From the NCBI GenBank assembly GCA_023101725.1, contig JALJCO010003053.1:1433501-1497500 (forward strand): a DNA stretch of 64,000 nucleotides, given 5' to 3'. The notes under the pieces are model-generated. The model saw only the letters and a list, made by a program, of their open reading frames with translations. It did not search any database and had not been told where the DNA came from. Positions within the stretch are counted from its first letter, which is position 1; each line of letters begins with the position of its first letter. Of the stretch, positions 48,110-60,633 are shown piece after piece. The stretch comes from Atherinomorus stipes (lineage: Eukaryota; Chordata; Actinopteri; Atheriniformes; Atherinidae). A program made the translations under genes and the position numbers.

Positions 48110-48460
48110 CCAAATGTATTATGCTTTTGGATCAGCCTTGGCAAGAAAGGCCTGCCCATGGGGTCTTAGCTGACTGTCAAAACAAACATACCAGGAACAA
48201 GTTGAGACAGGCTGCCACTGATGCCACATCCGTCCTGTCTTAAACCAGCGCAAACCACAAGATGTGTAGCTACTTATGCACCCAGGCAGTTGCCACACCA
48301 TGCCACATGCCTGCTTGATTAAGCGAGCGCTGGGTACAGCAGACTGACAAGCCTCGGGCCAGGAAAGAACTCCTCTCCTCTCTGCTCGTCTTCTTCAATT
48401 CTCTCTGCCCTCTCAGATGCCGCCATTCCAGCAATAAAGATTTAAACTGGTGAAAATTAG
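48110..48460. promoter_or_regulatory. Candidate conserved non-coding block J
   Basis: Repeat-free block with GGATCAGCCTTGGCAAGAAAG, CTTAGCTGACTGTCAAAAC (MEIS-like TGTCA), AAACCACAAGATGTG (RUNX-like ACCACA) and CTTGATTAAGCGAGCGC. No coding frame. Regulatory identity is inferred. Confidence 0.33.
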
Positions 48461-49995
48461 CAAGCGTTTGGGGAAATGGGGGTCATAGGTCAAGACTCAC
48501 TTTCTGAGCCAATCAGAGCAGTCAACTCTGATAGGGGAAATCTATTTTCTTACATTATGACACATGCAGGGCTGGTATAACAGGGAGATTTAGGTAATCT
48601 ATGTGCAGCTCTGGAATTGAGAGTGGTTGACATGGATTTATAGTGCCATTTACCCAAAGATATGTATTTCTTTTGGCTGTTTTTTTTCCAAATGCTCGTC
48701 CTAATTGAGATGGCTGACTTGGGTTATTTGTGTGTAAAGATTCACAACACTTATTATAACAGGGCCGCATGGGTAACTGTGCCTTTCAAAATGTTGGATC
48801 ATTTAACCTCGCAGAATCTGATTTACAATGGGGAAACAAATGTTTTGTTTTTTATTTGCCGTACACGCTGTATTTGCTGTGTTGCTAAGATACTTGCTGT
48901 TAATGAGAGTGATGTGCAGGAAAAAGAGCACTGTTGCCACTTTTTGCAGCACAGAATTAGTGGCAAGCATTATGAGAGTGCAAGCCATTAAAATAAGAAA
49001 TAGGTCTTAATTTACAGCTCTGGTCTGTTTGTCATTTGGCTTGGCTACTGCTTTGTTGCATAAGTATGTGTGGAATAATTACGGACAGAGTGAGGTGGGA
49101 TTTATAATGGGACTGAAGATGATGAAGACTGCACAGAAGAAGAGGGGGTGAACTGCGGCCTTTTTGCAGCAGTGCCTCCAGATGTGGCTCCACTTTTAAC
49201 GCAGTGGGAGAGGAAGGACGCCTGTGAAGTTGATGCGCCAAGTCCAGTGTGTGCTTGCATGTGTGTGTGTGTGTGATGGTACCACCTTCATGATCAAATA
49301 TTTCAACTCGCATGTCATATGCATGTGTTTCAGAGAACGTGTTGGCTGGACTTTTCTTCTTGTGGCTGATACTTTTACAACAATTGCCAGAGAAAGATGG
49401 GCTGTCTGTAAAGCATATGCTAAGGACAAAAGGATTTATTAGTGACGGGTTACCTGATTTCACCCTGCTAGTCCTGACACACAATCAAGACACATTCTTT
49501 CACACACACACACACACACATACATGCTCACACTTATTTCCCCATCTTGTCCCACCTCTCACCTTGGTGTTTAAATGTCATTGCTAAGCGCCTGCTCCCT
49601 CAGATCATCTGCTCAGCTGGTCGTTACCGTAACACAATTCAACATCCTTCAAAGTGTGGCTGGATACCGCACGGGACACTCAGAGTGGCACTGAGCAGGC
49701 GATCCCTGAGCAGGGGCCTCCAGAATGGGGCTCAAGGGAACCAGGTGTTACTTCCTCCATCTCACTCCCTTCTTTTCCACCACTATGAAGGCTGTGCTGC
49801 GAAGCAGAGGAATGGAAGACATTAAAGTCCAGCTCCAGCCTTAAAGTCAACTCATTTACCCAGCTGCTGCACATGAGAGCGTGGCAAGACTCAGGAAATC
49901 CAGACATTTTATGAAAAGCATAGATGTTTCCTTTGAAAAAGAAAGGAACTATGCAGTCATTTTAAGAGTTTATAGTTTTGTTGAAAACATAATTA
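48461..49995. other. Intergenic, no gene
   Basis: GTGTGTGT at about 49259-49275 and CACACACA at about 49501-49519 are the only repeats. No exon homology was recognised. Confidence 0.45.
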
Positions 49996-50999
49996 CCGGG
50001 TTTACATGAGAGTTTTAATTCCTCTTTAATTCCAAATTAAAAGGTAATTCCGCTTTAAGAAGACCATGTAATTAGAGTTATATAGCTTTTCTAGGCAGTC
50101 ACTGACAGTATATCCATTATTCATTCACTCCTCAGATGGGAAGCGACATACAGGTATGTAGCCACAGCTGCCCTGGGGCAGACTGACGGAAGCTTGGCAG
50201 CCATTTTGCACCTACGGCCATCGGAATATCCACACACATTCATACACCAGTGATGCCCCCACTGGAAGCAAAGAGGGTTAAGTGTCTTGCCCAAGGACAC
50301 AATGACAGATGGCTGGGGGATCAGGATTCGAACCGATGATCCTTTGATCATGGGCTGACCTGCTCTTAACCCTTAATTCTGAGTGAAATCGATAATTTTG
50401 GATAAAACTTGACTAGTTTACCTTCATGTCAACTGTGAAGGGGGTGAAGGTTTTTTATAACTCATCCATTTAGATGTTATTTAATCTTGAAATTACACAT
50501 AATTAGGGGCATGTCCTTTTGATTGACATGTGGCAGACCGGATATGGGTCTGCTGGCCAGTAGTTATCAGTTAGCTCCTTGTTTGCTCTTGGTAGGGTCT
50601 TAATCTGCAGCAGAGTAGCAAAATGGTGGTTTTTAGCAGCCAACAGCAAGTCCAAACATACCTTACCTTTATCACGCCGCTTAGGAGACTAATCTTTGTT
50701 ATCTCCTGTTAGTTTCGAATTAGCTCGGATTGCATTTAGGCCAGAGTACATTCGCTGTCAATCATTTTCCCAGAGGCCATGCTTTGCCCATTTTAGTGTT
50801 TTCCAGGATGAACGACACATGACACAGCAAGATGGCAACGGTGGGACAACTGGCTTCACTTTCCCTTATCCAGATGTGACTGGATGCTATGTCCATTTTT
50901 GTACAGTCTTTGATGTAAACACGAAAAAGAACAATTTCATTCCAAATTATTGAAATCAGAATAATTAATTCTGAATGAAAAAACATCATGTAACCGGGG
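49996..50999. mobile_element. MITE-like element (CCGG..TTACATGA ends) containing a SINE
   Basis: The left end CCGGGTTTACATGAGAG and the right end, read inverted, CCCCGGTTACATGATG match apart from small indels. The same TTACATG core ends the element at 60129. The left interior has AATTCC-rich words mirrored near the right end (TTCCAAATTA / TAATTAATTCTG). A SINE occupies about 50076-50370. The outer boundaries are uncertain by a few bases and no target duplication is clear. Confidence 0.55.
50076..50370 (-). mobile_element. tRNA-derived SINE, second family, minus strand
   Basis: Read on the minus strand it begins AAGAGCAGGTCAGCCC, has a perfect B box GGTTCGAATCC (plus-strand 50325-50335), then CCTTGGGCAAGACACTTAACC, GGTGCAAAATGGC and GTCTGCCCCAGGGCAGCTG, and ends GTGAATGAATAATGG. 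It matches the plus-strand copy at 58947-59304 along most of its length. The start of the tRNA head with the A box is missing or degraded. Confidence 0.9.
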
Positions 51000-52170
51000 C
51001 CTTTGTTTATTTCATGTGTGCCGCATTATACACATTTCTTTTTCTTTTTGAGAAATTGATTGCTTTTTCAAATTTCAGATTGATTTTTTAGGTTATATTT
51101 TGGTGTCAAATAAACGTAGGATTCAGTTGGATTATCTTTTCCAGCCAATGATTAAAAAAAACATAACTACAGAATTTTACATTGCGTGTTGTCTGCCTCT
51201 GGCAAGCATCTACAGGCTACACAGCCTGCCATCCATACACAATTATATTGGCTATATGTATGTTGCAGCACCATAGCTGTATATTTCTCTACTCTGTCTC
51301 TGACAGGCACATTGGATAAATCTAACATTAATGTAAGAACTGTTGCCACCGTTTCAGCCACCCACACAGCTGTGGACAACTGTTAGGACGTGGTGGCCTT
51401 CTGCCTCTAACTATAGGCCTTGTACCAGCTTCTACCATAACTCCCAAGTGTTGTATTAAGGCTTTATAGCCCTATATTCACTTATATGCAAGTGCAGGTT
51501 TTACATGCCAAAACAATCTGCCCTCTTTGTACTCTGTCAGCAGCTCAGACTTTACTTTTTCCAAGTCTGCTTTTTATTCTCCGAGCATGTCTCCTGACTT
51601 TCCTGTGATCACCTGTGATAAAGTACCGGAGCGCGCAGCCTTTGATGGCACAACAGCTGAAATGATGATTATTTACCATGCCTGGTCATGAAGAGACAGC
51701 AAGAAAGTTCACATTTTGTTCTAAAAAGCTTTGCTTTGATTTTTCCATTTCAAAGTCTGCTATCATACAAATATGCCGGGCAGAGACTATTCCACCCCTC
51801 CTTTTATACATGCTGCTCTCATCAGGGAGAATGGAGTGTATGCATAATAACTTGCACATGTCCCACTTTTGTCTTTGTGGTTTTCATTTGGCTATAAATT
51901 GAAGGTAGACACTTTTTTTTCTGTGCCTCTTTGGGTGATGTGTAAGACAGGTTTAAATGGATGTAATTTCACTTTGAAGCAATTGTGTGACTCATTAAAT
52001 GGTGCCAGTTTGCGAGTACGCTGCTTGTGGTTGTTGGAGCAGCACAAGCGCCCTCTGAGCCACTGTGCTTTAGGTCTTCGGCTAAGGAAAAAAAAAGGGA
52101 AAAGGAAGAAAGAAGAAGACATCTGGCCCCCATTCGGGTGAGAAGGCGAGTGCCAACATGAACACATTAG
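51000..52170. other. Intergenic, no gene
   Basis: Single-copy AT-rich sequence; an A/G-rich run lies at about 52087-52119. No supported feature. Confidence 0.45.
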
Positions 52171-52545
52171 GCGATGGACCAAATGCCTCTCGACCCCAGT
52201 CAATCACGGAGCGCATGACTAGCAAAATCGAAACCTTTCGGCGAGACTCAGCATTTGCACTTCATTCTGCGTTGTGTTGCTCTAAAGATTTCCCTTCCCT
52301 GACGCCAGCGCTCTCTGTAGTGAAACTGATCCTTATTGAATTATGAAGGAAGCATTGCAGAGCCGTGTAGCTCGGCCACCCTCAAATCCGCTGTGGTTGG
52401 CATGAAGAGAATGGTTAATTTTTACATTAAAGGGACTAGAGCAGATTCAGTTAGTGACATGTTGTCACTGCTACCCAAATGACCCCTAAACCTTCTGGTT
52501 CTTATTGGTAAATCCAATCCAACCCCCTTTGCAGCTTAACCAACA
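52171..52545. promoter_or_regulatory. Candidate conserved non-coding block K
   Basis: Repeat-free block with CAAAATCGAAACC, CCTTATTGAATTATGAAGG and GAATGGTTAATTTTTACATT. No coding frame. Regulatory identity is inferred from texture. Confidence 0.28.
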
Positions 52546-55489
52546 ACCCACATCCTCGAAGAACATAAGCAACATGTCATTTCGCCACTGATAGAATTCC
52601 TGTCTGCTAATATCCTCAAAAGCTTCTTTTTTCTTTACTCGTACACTTTATTGTCAACACATACATGAGTTTTTGTTGGGATTGTGTCTTAGTAGCATAA
52701 GTTTCCAATTCCCTCACAGTGACACTCATCCAATCCTGACAAGAGCTGCTTGTGTTGTGAGATATTGCAACATGCAGTATGTGAAAACTGTTTATATAAA
52801 ATACCACAATACTATAAAATCTGACTCCAAATACTCCTGCTTATTGGTGCTTTTTAATTTCATGGAATATGAAGTAAGTACGCAGTTGCTTGACTTAAAT
52901 TTGCTGAGCACGAGACATTTAATCATTTTTTCTTCAGGTTGGGTTTGCGAAGGTCTAATTAAAGCACCGCAGAATCATGCCTTGGGTTCATTTTCCATCT
53001 CCACTTTTTACAAGCAGCGTTAATTTCGTAAGTCCTTTCTGTCAGCCAGGTTTGTGGTGTTTGAACTGATCTGCTCTCTGAAACCCCCGAGTCCAAAAGA
53101 TTTAGAGAGCAAGACCTGAGCCAACACGGCTGATATGGCTTGTTAATGATGGCCAAGAAAAGTGACAACATTGCCTCCAAGTTCTTTTGCAAAATTGTCG
53201 AAACAATATTTTTTGAAGTGTTGAGGGAACAGACCTTAAACTCTCTGAGATTAATAACAAAAGAGAAGTTTGCCACATGTCTGAAACTGGTGTTAAATTT
53301 AAACTTATATACAGCATACCGTACCATATTGTCTTTATTTTTCTCTTAGTAATTCGTCCTTCTCCAGCGCAGTCCATCTGTGCATCCTGTTGTCACATAC
53401 TTGGGCAAACAGATCAAGGTTAGGAATCATTTCATTCGCAAGATATATCATTTCAGGATCAAACTGCAACATCTTGAATGTGACTCTTAACGGAAAACTC
53501 CGTAGCGGTGGTCCACATCTGACCTTAAGGATATGCTAACGCTGTGGCTTGACTTAGATTTAACAGTTGTCATGAAAACATTAAATTGAGACCGCTGCAT
53601 CTGGCAGTCAGACAACAATGCCGGTACATCACAGTGCAGCTTTCTTGTTCCAAGGAGCTGTGACTCATTTCAGATAAACATCTGCATCATAAAATATAAG
53701 CGTGGCCTTGCTCGCGTCTCAGTAATGGTACAGTGAATATCAGTTATGCGAGCAAGAGCTTTTTTTTTTCTTTAAAAAAAAACAGTTATAGTTTATTTGA
53801 GGCGTACAGCTGCATCTGATACAAAATATTGGGCACAGATTGAGTGAGCTATGTCATGATTTCCATATTATGCACAAGATGATTGGTAAATTATCGGTAT
53901 AATTACAGTATATCTCTTACAGAGTTCCATAAACACTCATGCCATTGGCTCAGCAACAAATATATTTAGAGTTTATTGTACACTTCATTCCTTGAGAACT
54001 TGAGCAACACTCCTTCCTGCAAAATAAAATATGTTAATATTTTGCATAAGTCTTTCCACAAGCACAAAAATGCCTTTAACCATTTTTCGAAGAAAATGTT
54101 CACCAAAGAAAACAAAAAAATCTTCTCTCATATCTTAAATTCAGCAATATTTCAATTACATGCTTAAATTTGTTTTAGTTGGTTAGATCAATGAAATGGC
54201 TACATAAATCCCAGTTTCACTAGTAAAAGGGCAAACATTTCAACTCTGTGGTGGAAATTAATTTGGTTTAAAGTATTAAAGAGGCTTCCAATGAATTTTA
54301 CCAGCTTATTTATTGCAACAAAAAAAGTTAACTTGGATCTCAGACATCTGCAGAAGTCAATAATGTTGCTAAAACACAGCTAGTAGAAGGGGATTTAGCT
54401 GCAGAAGACATGAACTTAATTTTAGGTTGTCCCTCAAGCCAACGTCTGTTACATTAAGTGGTAGGCACATTTCAAAAACCTCTGCAAGCCAAACCATAAT
54501 CAATAGCTCTGTCTCTCCTGTTTAATCAGTAAGAGATATTTTTAATTTGCTTGTTTGTTTGCTGCTTGGATGCAAGGCGGATCTATGATATTTTGTTTGC
54601 CTCAGAGGTGTTTCTCGTTAGTATAAATCAGCTTTGTTCGAAGTCCCTGTGGAATTTTCTAATGACAGTCCCAATTTGGAGTTTTAATTCAGCGCTGAAG
54701 AGAAAACACTCTTCACTTTGGGTTGGCTAGCATGGAACGCCGCCTCAGTCACAGGCCAAAGCCATCGTTTTACAAGTGGAAACCCCAACAACAATTATGC
54801 CTTACTGGTTATGGGGTGGCCGCATGGGATCGCAACATTTTTTTTTCAATCCCCCAGTCTCAGGATGCAGCTCTTCACAGTTAAAATAGAAGTAAACAAA
54901 AATGAGCAAAGACACCAAAAGTTAAAGCAACTGGAGGAATGGCATTGCTGAAGACACAATGACACGACCGGGGGTTCCCAGAGCTGCCACCCCTGTAAAT
55001 TTTGGAGACCTGATAATGCACATAAATGGAGGATTAGTGGTCAACCTTGGAAACACATGTGCTGAAAGCAAAGGAAGTGGAGCAGAGAGGGAAGTTTGGC
55101 ACGTGCAGCAGCTGTGTGGTTGTAGCCTCTGCAGGGCTCTTTGATCTTCTGTACTCAGGTGTGACAGGGCTTTGGCAGACAGTGAGCCTGTTGCAGGCTG
55201 AGGCTGAGGCTCGTCGGGCCCATATGGCCTCAGTGAGAGCGTGAGAAAGGGCACCTGCCGTGCAGCAAAAGAACAACTCTACAAAGTGCTGAAACATTTC
55301 CCAAAAAACTTCTGAAGCAGTATTAGTGCGAAGGCCCCGGTCAGCTAGACTAGAGTTTGCCTCAAATGTCTTGCCTCTGCAGCTGGATGGAGTTGATTAA
55401 AACTCCAGAGCACAAAGATGGTTTAAAGGAAATTTAGAGTATTGCATGAGAATGACGACTCATGAAATGCTAAATTATCCTGAAGTAGT
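52546..55489. other. Intergenic, no gene
   Basis: Mostly AT-rich single-copy DNA; T/A-runs at about 53761-53783 and a T-run near 54837-54846. A block at about 53490-53620 has an enhancer-like texture but is not called separately. No exon homology recognised. Confidence 0.45.
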
Positions 55490-55765
55490 GTCTCCATCCG
55501 TGTCTTGTTTAAGCTGATTGCATTCACAATAATCCTTTTGCGCAGCCTGCTGGTATTGCTGTGTGCATCTTTTATAAACTGGTACCACTATACAGGATGA
55601 TTACCCCTACATTAATGGCCCCAAGGCTGATTGCTCCACATATAGCAACTGTCATTGTGTTGACCCTTTCATCAGCAGCGATCAGCTAAGCTCCGAAGGA
55701 GCCTAATAGGCTGGGACATAAAAAACATGGTGCCATCATCAACTCAGCAAATTCACAGTTCGTCT
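55490..55765. promoter_or_regulatory. Candidate conserved non-coding block L
   Basis: Repeat-free block with CTGATTGCATTCACAATAATC, CTTTTATAAACTGGTACC, GATTACCCCTACATTAATGG and CAGCGATCAGCTAAGCTCC. It has no coding frame. Regulatory identity is inferred. Confidence 0.3.
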
Positions 55766-57452
55766 GGTAACCCGTCTTAAGGTCTTTCAATAAATCAGTC
55801 CAAGCAAGGATTTATGAAAATGACTGAGTCAACCCAGAGGTCACAGGCGGTTTAATTTGACACTTGGCAGTAAATCCTCTAATTGTTTTTCAATGCGCCT
55901 TTACAGTTGTACAATAATACCACAAGAATACTAGCTTGCATATATGAATGCATAAAAGGAAACAAAATATCATTTTTATGTGCTGTCTGCTGGACACACC
56001 TATGTTTAATAAAATTTTGCATTTGATTTAAGGCCATAAACCTTGTCTGCAAAATAGGATATTAGCCTGGTACCCTGATGCTTAATGACTTGCGTGTTTT
56101 TTCAGGGTCCAAGTAAGCAGTTACTGCCATTTTGTCATGATTTGGCGGGTTGAGTTTCAGTCCTGGGCTCGATTATTTGTTATGGGCTAATTAAGACATT
56201 AGCCATTATAGAAATTCTTGCACACACTTTTTGTGGAGTGTGTCTTTTGACTTGTTCCAACTCCCCCGGTGCTTGGGCAAAGCTCCGGCTTGAGGTTTTC
56301 TCCTCCTGCAGCTGTGATTTTTTGGAGCAGAAGCACCAGTTGGTGACCTTTATGACCCCTTCAGCGTCCATCTGACTTGACAACCTAAGGATTCAAACCG
56401 ATAAAACACTGAGTCTTTCCACTGTAGCCTGAGAAACAAGGCCCTCTCCCTCTGTTTCCAGTTTTCCCTGTTCCCTGACTTGAGTTTGTTAACTCTGTCA
56501 TTTGCAGGGAGACTTTACAAAGGTCACTGTCTGTGTATTTTTCATTAACAACCCAGCGCAGCTCACTCCTCGGCTGGATAATGAGAACCATCGCCTCGGT
56601 AGATCTGGAGAAACATTTTTGGTGTCAGCAAATGTCGCAGCTTGATGGCATATAAATGTAATTTATCAGCGTGTTTATGTTGCTGGTTTAGTAGGACATT
56701 TTTATGCCTCACTAGAGCAGGGATGCTGTGTCAGTGCATAATGACAATGTCAATTGCAATAGCAGACAGATTTGGTATTTGTGGCATCATCTCATAAAGC
56801 AGCTTTGCACAGTTTGTGAACTGTGACAACTTCATGATTGTCTTTTTCTCTTTTCAGGATAACTTTTCTCTTTGAAACTACCATCTTTATCTGAAAGAAA
56901 TACAATTAAGGAAGTGATGAACTTTGATTAGTCTAGGATACTTTCTATTTTACTCGAACAGTACATTGTTATGCTCATTTGTTTCACACTTTTTTCTGTG
57001 ACTTCACTAAAGTTGCTCAGCATGAGTCACAATTTATATGAAGAAAAAGCCTTTTCTATGTCATGTTAGGTATTTCTCTAGTCCCTCAATTGATTCACTG
57101 CTGAAAAGAAGCTGTTTCAGCTCCTCTCTCTTTTTGCCACTTTAACACTGCCAGCTTCGCAGAAACTGTACTTAGGATACAGTTGAATTTTCAAATAAAT
57201 GATCATCTATGTCTTTTCCTAATTGCTTTTCCCTGGCCTTAAAGGATATCTTTATTTTTTTTTCAGCTTGGATCTTATTTCTAGGAGTTTAAACAGGCAT
57301 TTACTCACCGGTAAAAGTTCTGCATCACTTTGACTCCTTTGGAAGATATTACGTTGAGACACCTTCAGCGCACATCTATATGATGGGAGAGATGGGGCAG
57401 CCTCTATATAGGGCAATATCTGCAGAAAAAACTCCTTCATTTCATCAATGCT
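55766..57452. other. Intergenic, no gene
   Basis: Single-copy DNA without recognisable exon, transposon end or RNA gene. Confidence 0.45.
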
Positions 57453-57926
57453 TTAAAGGGACTAGAGGCAAGATTAGGAAATGAAATTCGCAACTGCCGC
57501 GACTGGCCACGAGCCAAGCCGTCACGGGAGCGTGCACAAACTGAAGCTATAATGTTGTTTACTAACCTTTTTCTTTGTAGTTACACTTTTTAGTGTCTTT
57601 CAGTTGATCTGGATCGTTTGCTGACGGCAGAAGAATCCATAACTATCGCTAACAGTGTTTGAATTTACCCTGACCATCTTCTTCTTGTATCAAAACTGTC
57701 AGGGATGCAGATGTAGCGTCATTTGATGTCACATCCGCAGGGCAGCGTGGGAAATTCGGCCACTGAATTGCAGCGCATTATGCAGCACACAGCCTGTTCA
57801 AGGCAACAGAGGGAGATGTGGGTGGACTCGTTCTTTTTGGTTTTTAACGCTTCATCACCCATTAGTATTGAAAAAACTGGACATGCTTGTTTATTCTTTC
57901 GTAATTCCTGCCTGTAGTCCCTTTAA
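57453..57926. mobile_element. MITE with TTAA target site (Kolobok- or piggyBac-like), copy 1
   Basis: TTAA at 57453-57456 and 57923-57926 flanks a 466-bp element that starts AGGGACTAGAGGCAAGA and ends with the inverted TTCCTGCCTGTAGTCCCT. TIRs match at most of the first 18 bases. No transposase. TTAA duplications are diagnostic of piggyBac and Kolobok superfamilies; the AGGG start favours Kolobok. Confidence 0.8.
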
Positions 57927-58123
57927 GTAGAACAAACGAGTACTATTGTCCTGTGAGTTCAGAGTTTCGCAAATTGTGTTTTTTTTTTCTTGTCTGGGAA
58001 GTGAGCTGCTCTTCTCAGCTGTACTAGGAATGTGTCCCGAAAAGTGTGTAGAGCACCCTGATAACTAAAAGAAAGCTAAATCTGGACACAAGGGACAATA
58101 GTGCTTGTTCATTCCTTCATTCT

Positions 58124-58523
58124 CCTTAAAGTCATTTCATTTTTGTACTGGTTTTCCAGTTCAGGGTCGTGGGGTTGCCGGAGCCTATCCCAGCTACTAT
58201 CAGGCAAAAGGCAGGGTACACCCTGGACAGGTCGCCATTCTGTTGCAGGGCCACTACAGAGAGACAGACAACCATTTACACTCACATTCATACCTAGGGA
58301 CAATTTAGAGTAATCAATTGACTGAAGATGCATGTCTTGGGATGGTGGGAGGAAGCCAGAGTACCCAGAGAGAACACACGCATACATGGGAAGAACATGC
58401 AAACTCCACACAGGAAGACCACAGTTGGAATTGTTCAAACCCCCTCCCCAGCCAGGAATTGAACCAGTGACTTTACTGTGAGACTGTGGTGCTAACCACC
58501 ACGCCACTTAAAGCCCTTAAAGT
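58124..58523 (-). mobile_element. tRNA-derived SINE, first family, minus strand, with 9-bp duplication
   Basis: Inverted relative of the copy at 19565-19938. The B box reads GGTTCAATTCC on the minus strand (plus 58455-58465) with GTGGTTAGCACC in the A-box region. The element proper is 58133-58514, flanked by CCTTAAAGT at 58124-58132 and 58515-58523. The tail lacks the GACT repeat and ends in AAAATGAAATGA. Confidence 0.92.
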
Positions 58524-58939
58524 ATTAGTGAAAATCTTTGTACGATTGCAGATGAAACTGAGCAGCTGCTTGGCTTTATTTGCTTCATAAGGCCAGAGAA
58601 CAATGCTATCGGGCATCTTTGTGCCGTGTGTGGATTCAACAAACTGTTCAGAGATGTTATGAGTTTAGTTAGTTTCACCATTGGCTCCAGGAACTGTACG
58701 CCAACGATGGGTGCTTTCAGCTTTCGTCCTACCCAGTTTAACAACCTGCAGTCCCGCATCGGGACGGCATTATAAGCTCATTAGTCCCATCGGGACAGCA
58801 AGTCATCAACCCACCGTTCGAAAACCCGTGCCTGGATGCCGATCACAGTTTAAACCTCTACTGTCCCCGTGGAGTGAGTGAGATTCCCCCAGGGTCGCCT
58901 CGGTATTTCCCATCCTGTCAAAAAATGTGTGTCTGTGTC
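58524..58939. other. Spacer between two SINEs, with two short hairpins
   Basis: Single-copy-looking sequence. GTCCCGCATCGGGAC at 58751-58765 and GTCCCATCGGGAC at 58784-58796 are two nearly identical short hairpins 18 bp apart. No other feature. Confidence 0.5.
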
Positions 58940-59311
58940 ACAGCACACAGAGGCGACAGTGGCTCAGGTGGTAGAGCAGGTCGGCCAATGATCGGAGGAT
59001 CGGCAGTTCGAATCCTGATCCCCCAGCCATATGTCGTTGTGTCCTTGGGCAAGACACTAAACCCCCTTGCCTTGTATGAATGTGTGTGAATGTTCCGGTG
59101 GTGGTCGGAGGGGCCGTAGGCGCAAAATGGCAGCCACACTTCCGTCAGTCTGCCCCAGGGCAGCTGTGGCTACATACATAGCTTACCATCACCAAGTATG
59201 AATGAGGAGTGAATGAATAATGGACCTACTGTGGGCGCTTTGAGTTCCTGGATAGGAAAAAAAGTGCAATATAAATCTAATCTATTATTATCATTATTAT
59301 TATTACAGCAC
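58940..59311 (+). mobile_element. tRNA-derived SINE, second family, with 7-bp duplication
   Basis: A full-length-looking copy at 58947-59304 flanked by ACAGCAC at 58940-58946 and 59305-59311. A box TGGCTCAGGTG (58960-58970), B-box-like AGTTCGAATCC (59005-59015), then CCTTGGGCAAGACACTAAACC, GGTGGTGGTCGGAGGGGCC and GTCTGCCCCAGGGCAGCTG. The tail is an ATT repeat. It shares its body with the minus-strand copy at 50076-50370. Confidence 0.93.
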
Positions 59312-60125
59312 TAAGACATGCTGAGTCTCTCTGATTGGTTGACGCTCCGCGGCAAAAGTTCAGATTTTACAACTCTGGCATTTGATGAACGCCAAGACAT
59401 GCCTTGCCCGACGCCCAAAATGCACCGCAAGAAGATTTGACGCTCCTTGCACTTTGCATCTGCGTTTGGTCTGAATACACCAAGAGGTGGTTTTGGTGAG
59501 GCCATTTTGTCCAAGACATCACTGGTAAATGAAGAGCCAGGTCACCTGTATATTAAGGAAAGAAAACTTGCTTGTAAAAAAATATATAAAAATTTTAAAA
59601 ATGATGTCACTGTGTCTGGTTTAAGTGGCTGTAGTGTTTGGGGATGTGATATACTTGGAAGAGGAAATTTGCTTTGAATGTTTAAACTTGAATGCCCTGA
59701 GGTAGATTACCAACTTGGAAAAATTGGGAGAATCCTCATAACCTCCAACTTAGGTTTAAAGATGGCTGCATCCATTGTAATAGAAGCTTCTGTCATACTA
59801 CATTTATTTGCCTTCTGACTAGTTTTTGTTGCATTAAATAGTCATACACATGGTATTGTTTTATATATACAGTTGTATAGGGTACTGCTGTAGTGTTATT
59901 CATATTTTATGTGGTTATGTAAACCACAACACGCTGTGCTAACAATGACTAATAACAATAGCCTGGGAAACATGTTGCTTTTTTGTGAACTTGGATGCTG
60001 TTAACTTGGACATGATGTCATTCCCAGTTTGTTCAGTTCTGAGATAAATGGAAAGCACCATAAAACACATTTTAAGTTACCATGTGTACAGTACGTTGCC
60101 TTAGACCATTTAAAGTTATTAACTA
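59312..60125. other. Intergenic; possible old repeat fragment at 59330-59500
   Basis: GACGCTCCGCGGCAAAAG and GACGCTCCTTGCACTTTGC suggest an old repeat, but no ends or duplications could be set. The rest is AT-rich single-copy DNA. Confidence 0.35.
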
Positions 60126-60604
60126 CATTTACATGGAGCAAATATCCGATTTAATCGGTTTGAAAGTTCTATCGAATGAAAATGATCCGGTAGGCTAAAC
60201 ACCTTTCTTGAAAAGTGCCACACTGAAAGAATGGAATCGGTTTCCCAAACGATTATGGTTCATTTTACAATGCATGCTTAATTTGACGTAAACGGAGCGA
60301 GTGATGTTCGGAAGATGGGGAGAACAAAAATTATGGCAGCGAGAAATTTGTTTTAAATTAAACTTGTGGATTCTTATGATTGTAGTAGGAGGATGGATGG
60401 TGTGTGAAAGTAGAAAAGCAACTGTGACAATAGTTTGTAGACCTCTCCATCTTTGGAGTCACAGGATGTAAACATCATTCTGTGTGTGTCAGACAGGACC
60501 ATTCTACTTAAATGTTGAATTTAAATTCCTGTGTAAACAGCTGCCCTGAAATCTTAAATTGGAATGATTTCAAACTGAAAGTGGAAAATTTCTCCATGTA
60601 AGCA
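60126..60604. mobile_element. MITE-like element with TTACATGGAG ends
   Basis: Left end TTACATGGAGCAAAT (60129-60143) and inverted right end TTACATGGAGAAAT (plus 60588-60601). About 475 bp, non-coding. Boundaries and target duplication are uncertain. The ends resemble those of the element at 49996. Confidence 0.6.
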
Positions 60605-60633
60605 TGGCTAGTGATGGTCAGGAACCATTAACC

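Noticed and set aside
52430..52447. Another TTAA MITE end (TTAAAGGGACTAGAGCAG)
   Set aside because: Resembles the end at 57453, but there is no inverted partner or second TTAA-flanked end nearby, so it is treated as chance.
58960..59015. A tRNA gene
   Set aside because: The A and B boxes belong to a longer SINE with a body, an ATT tail and a 7-bp target duplication.
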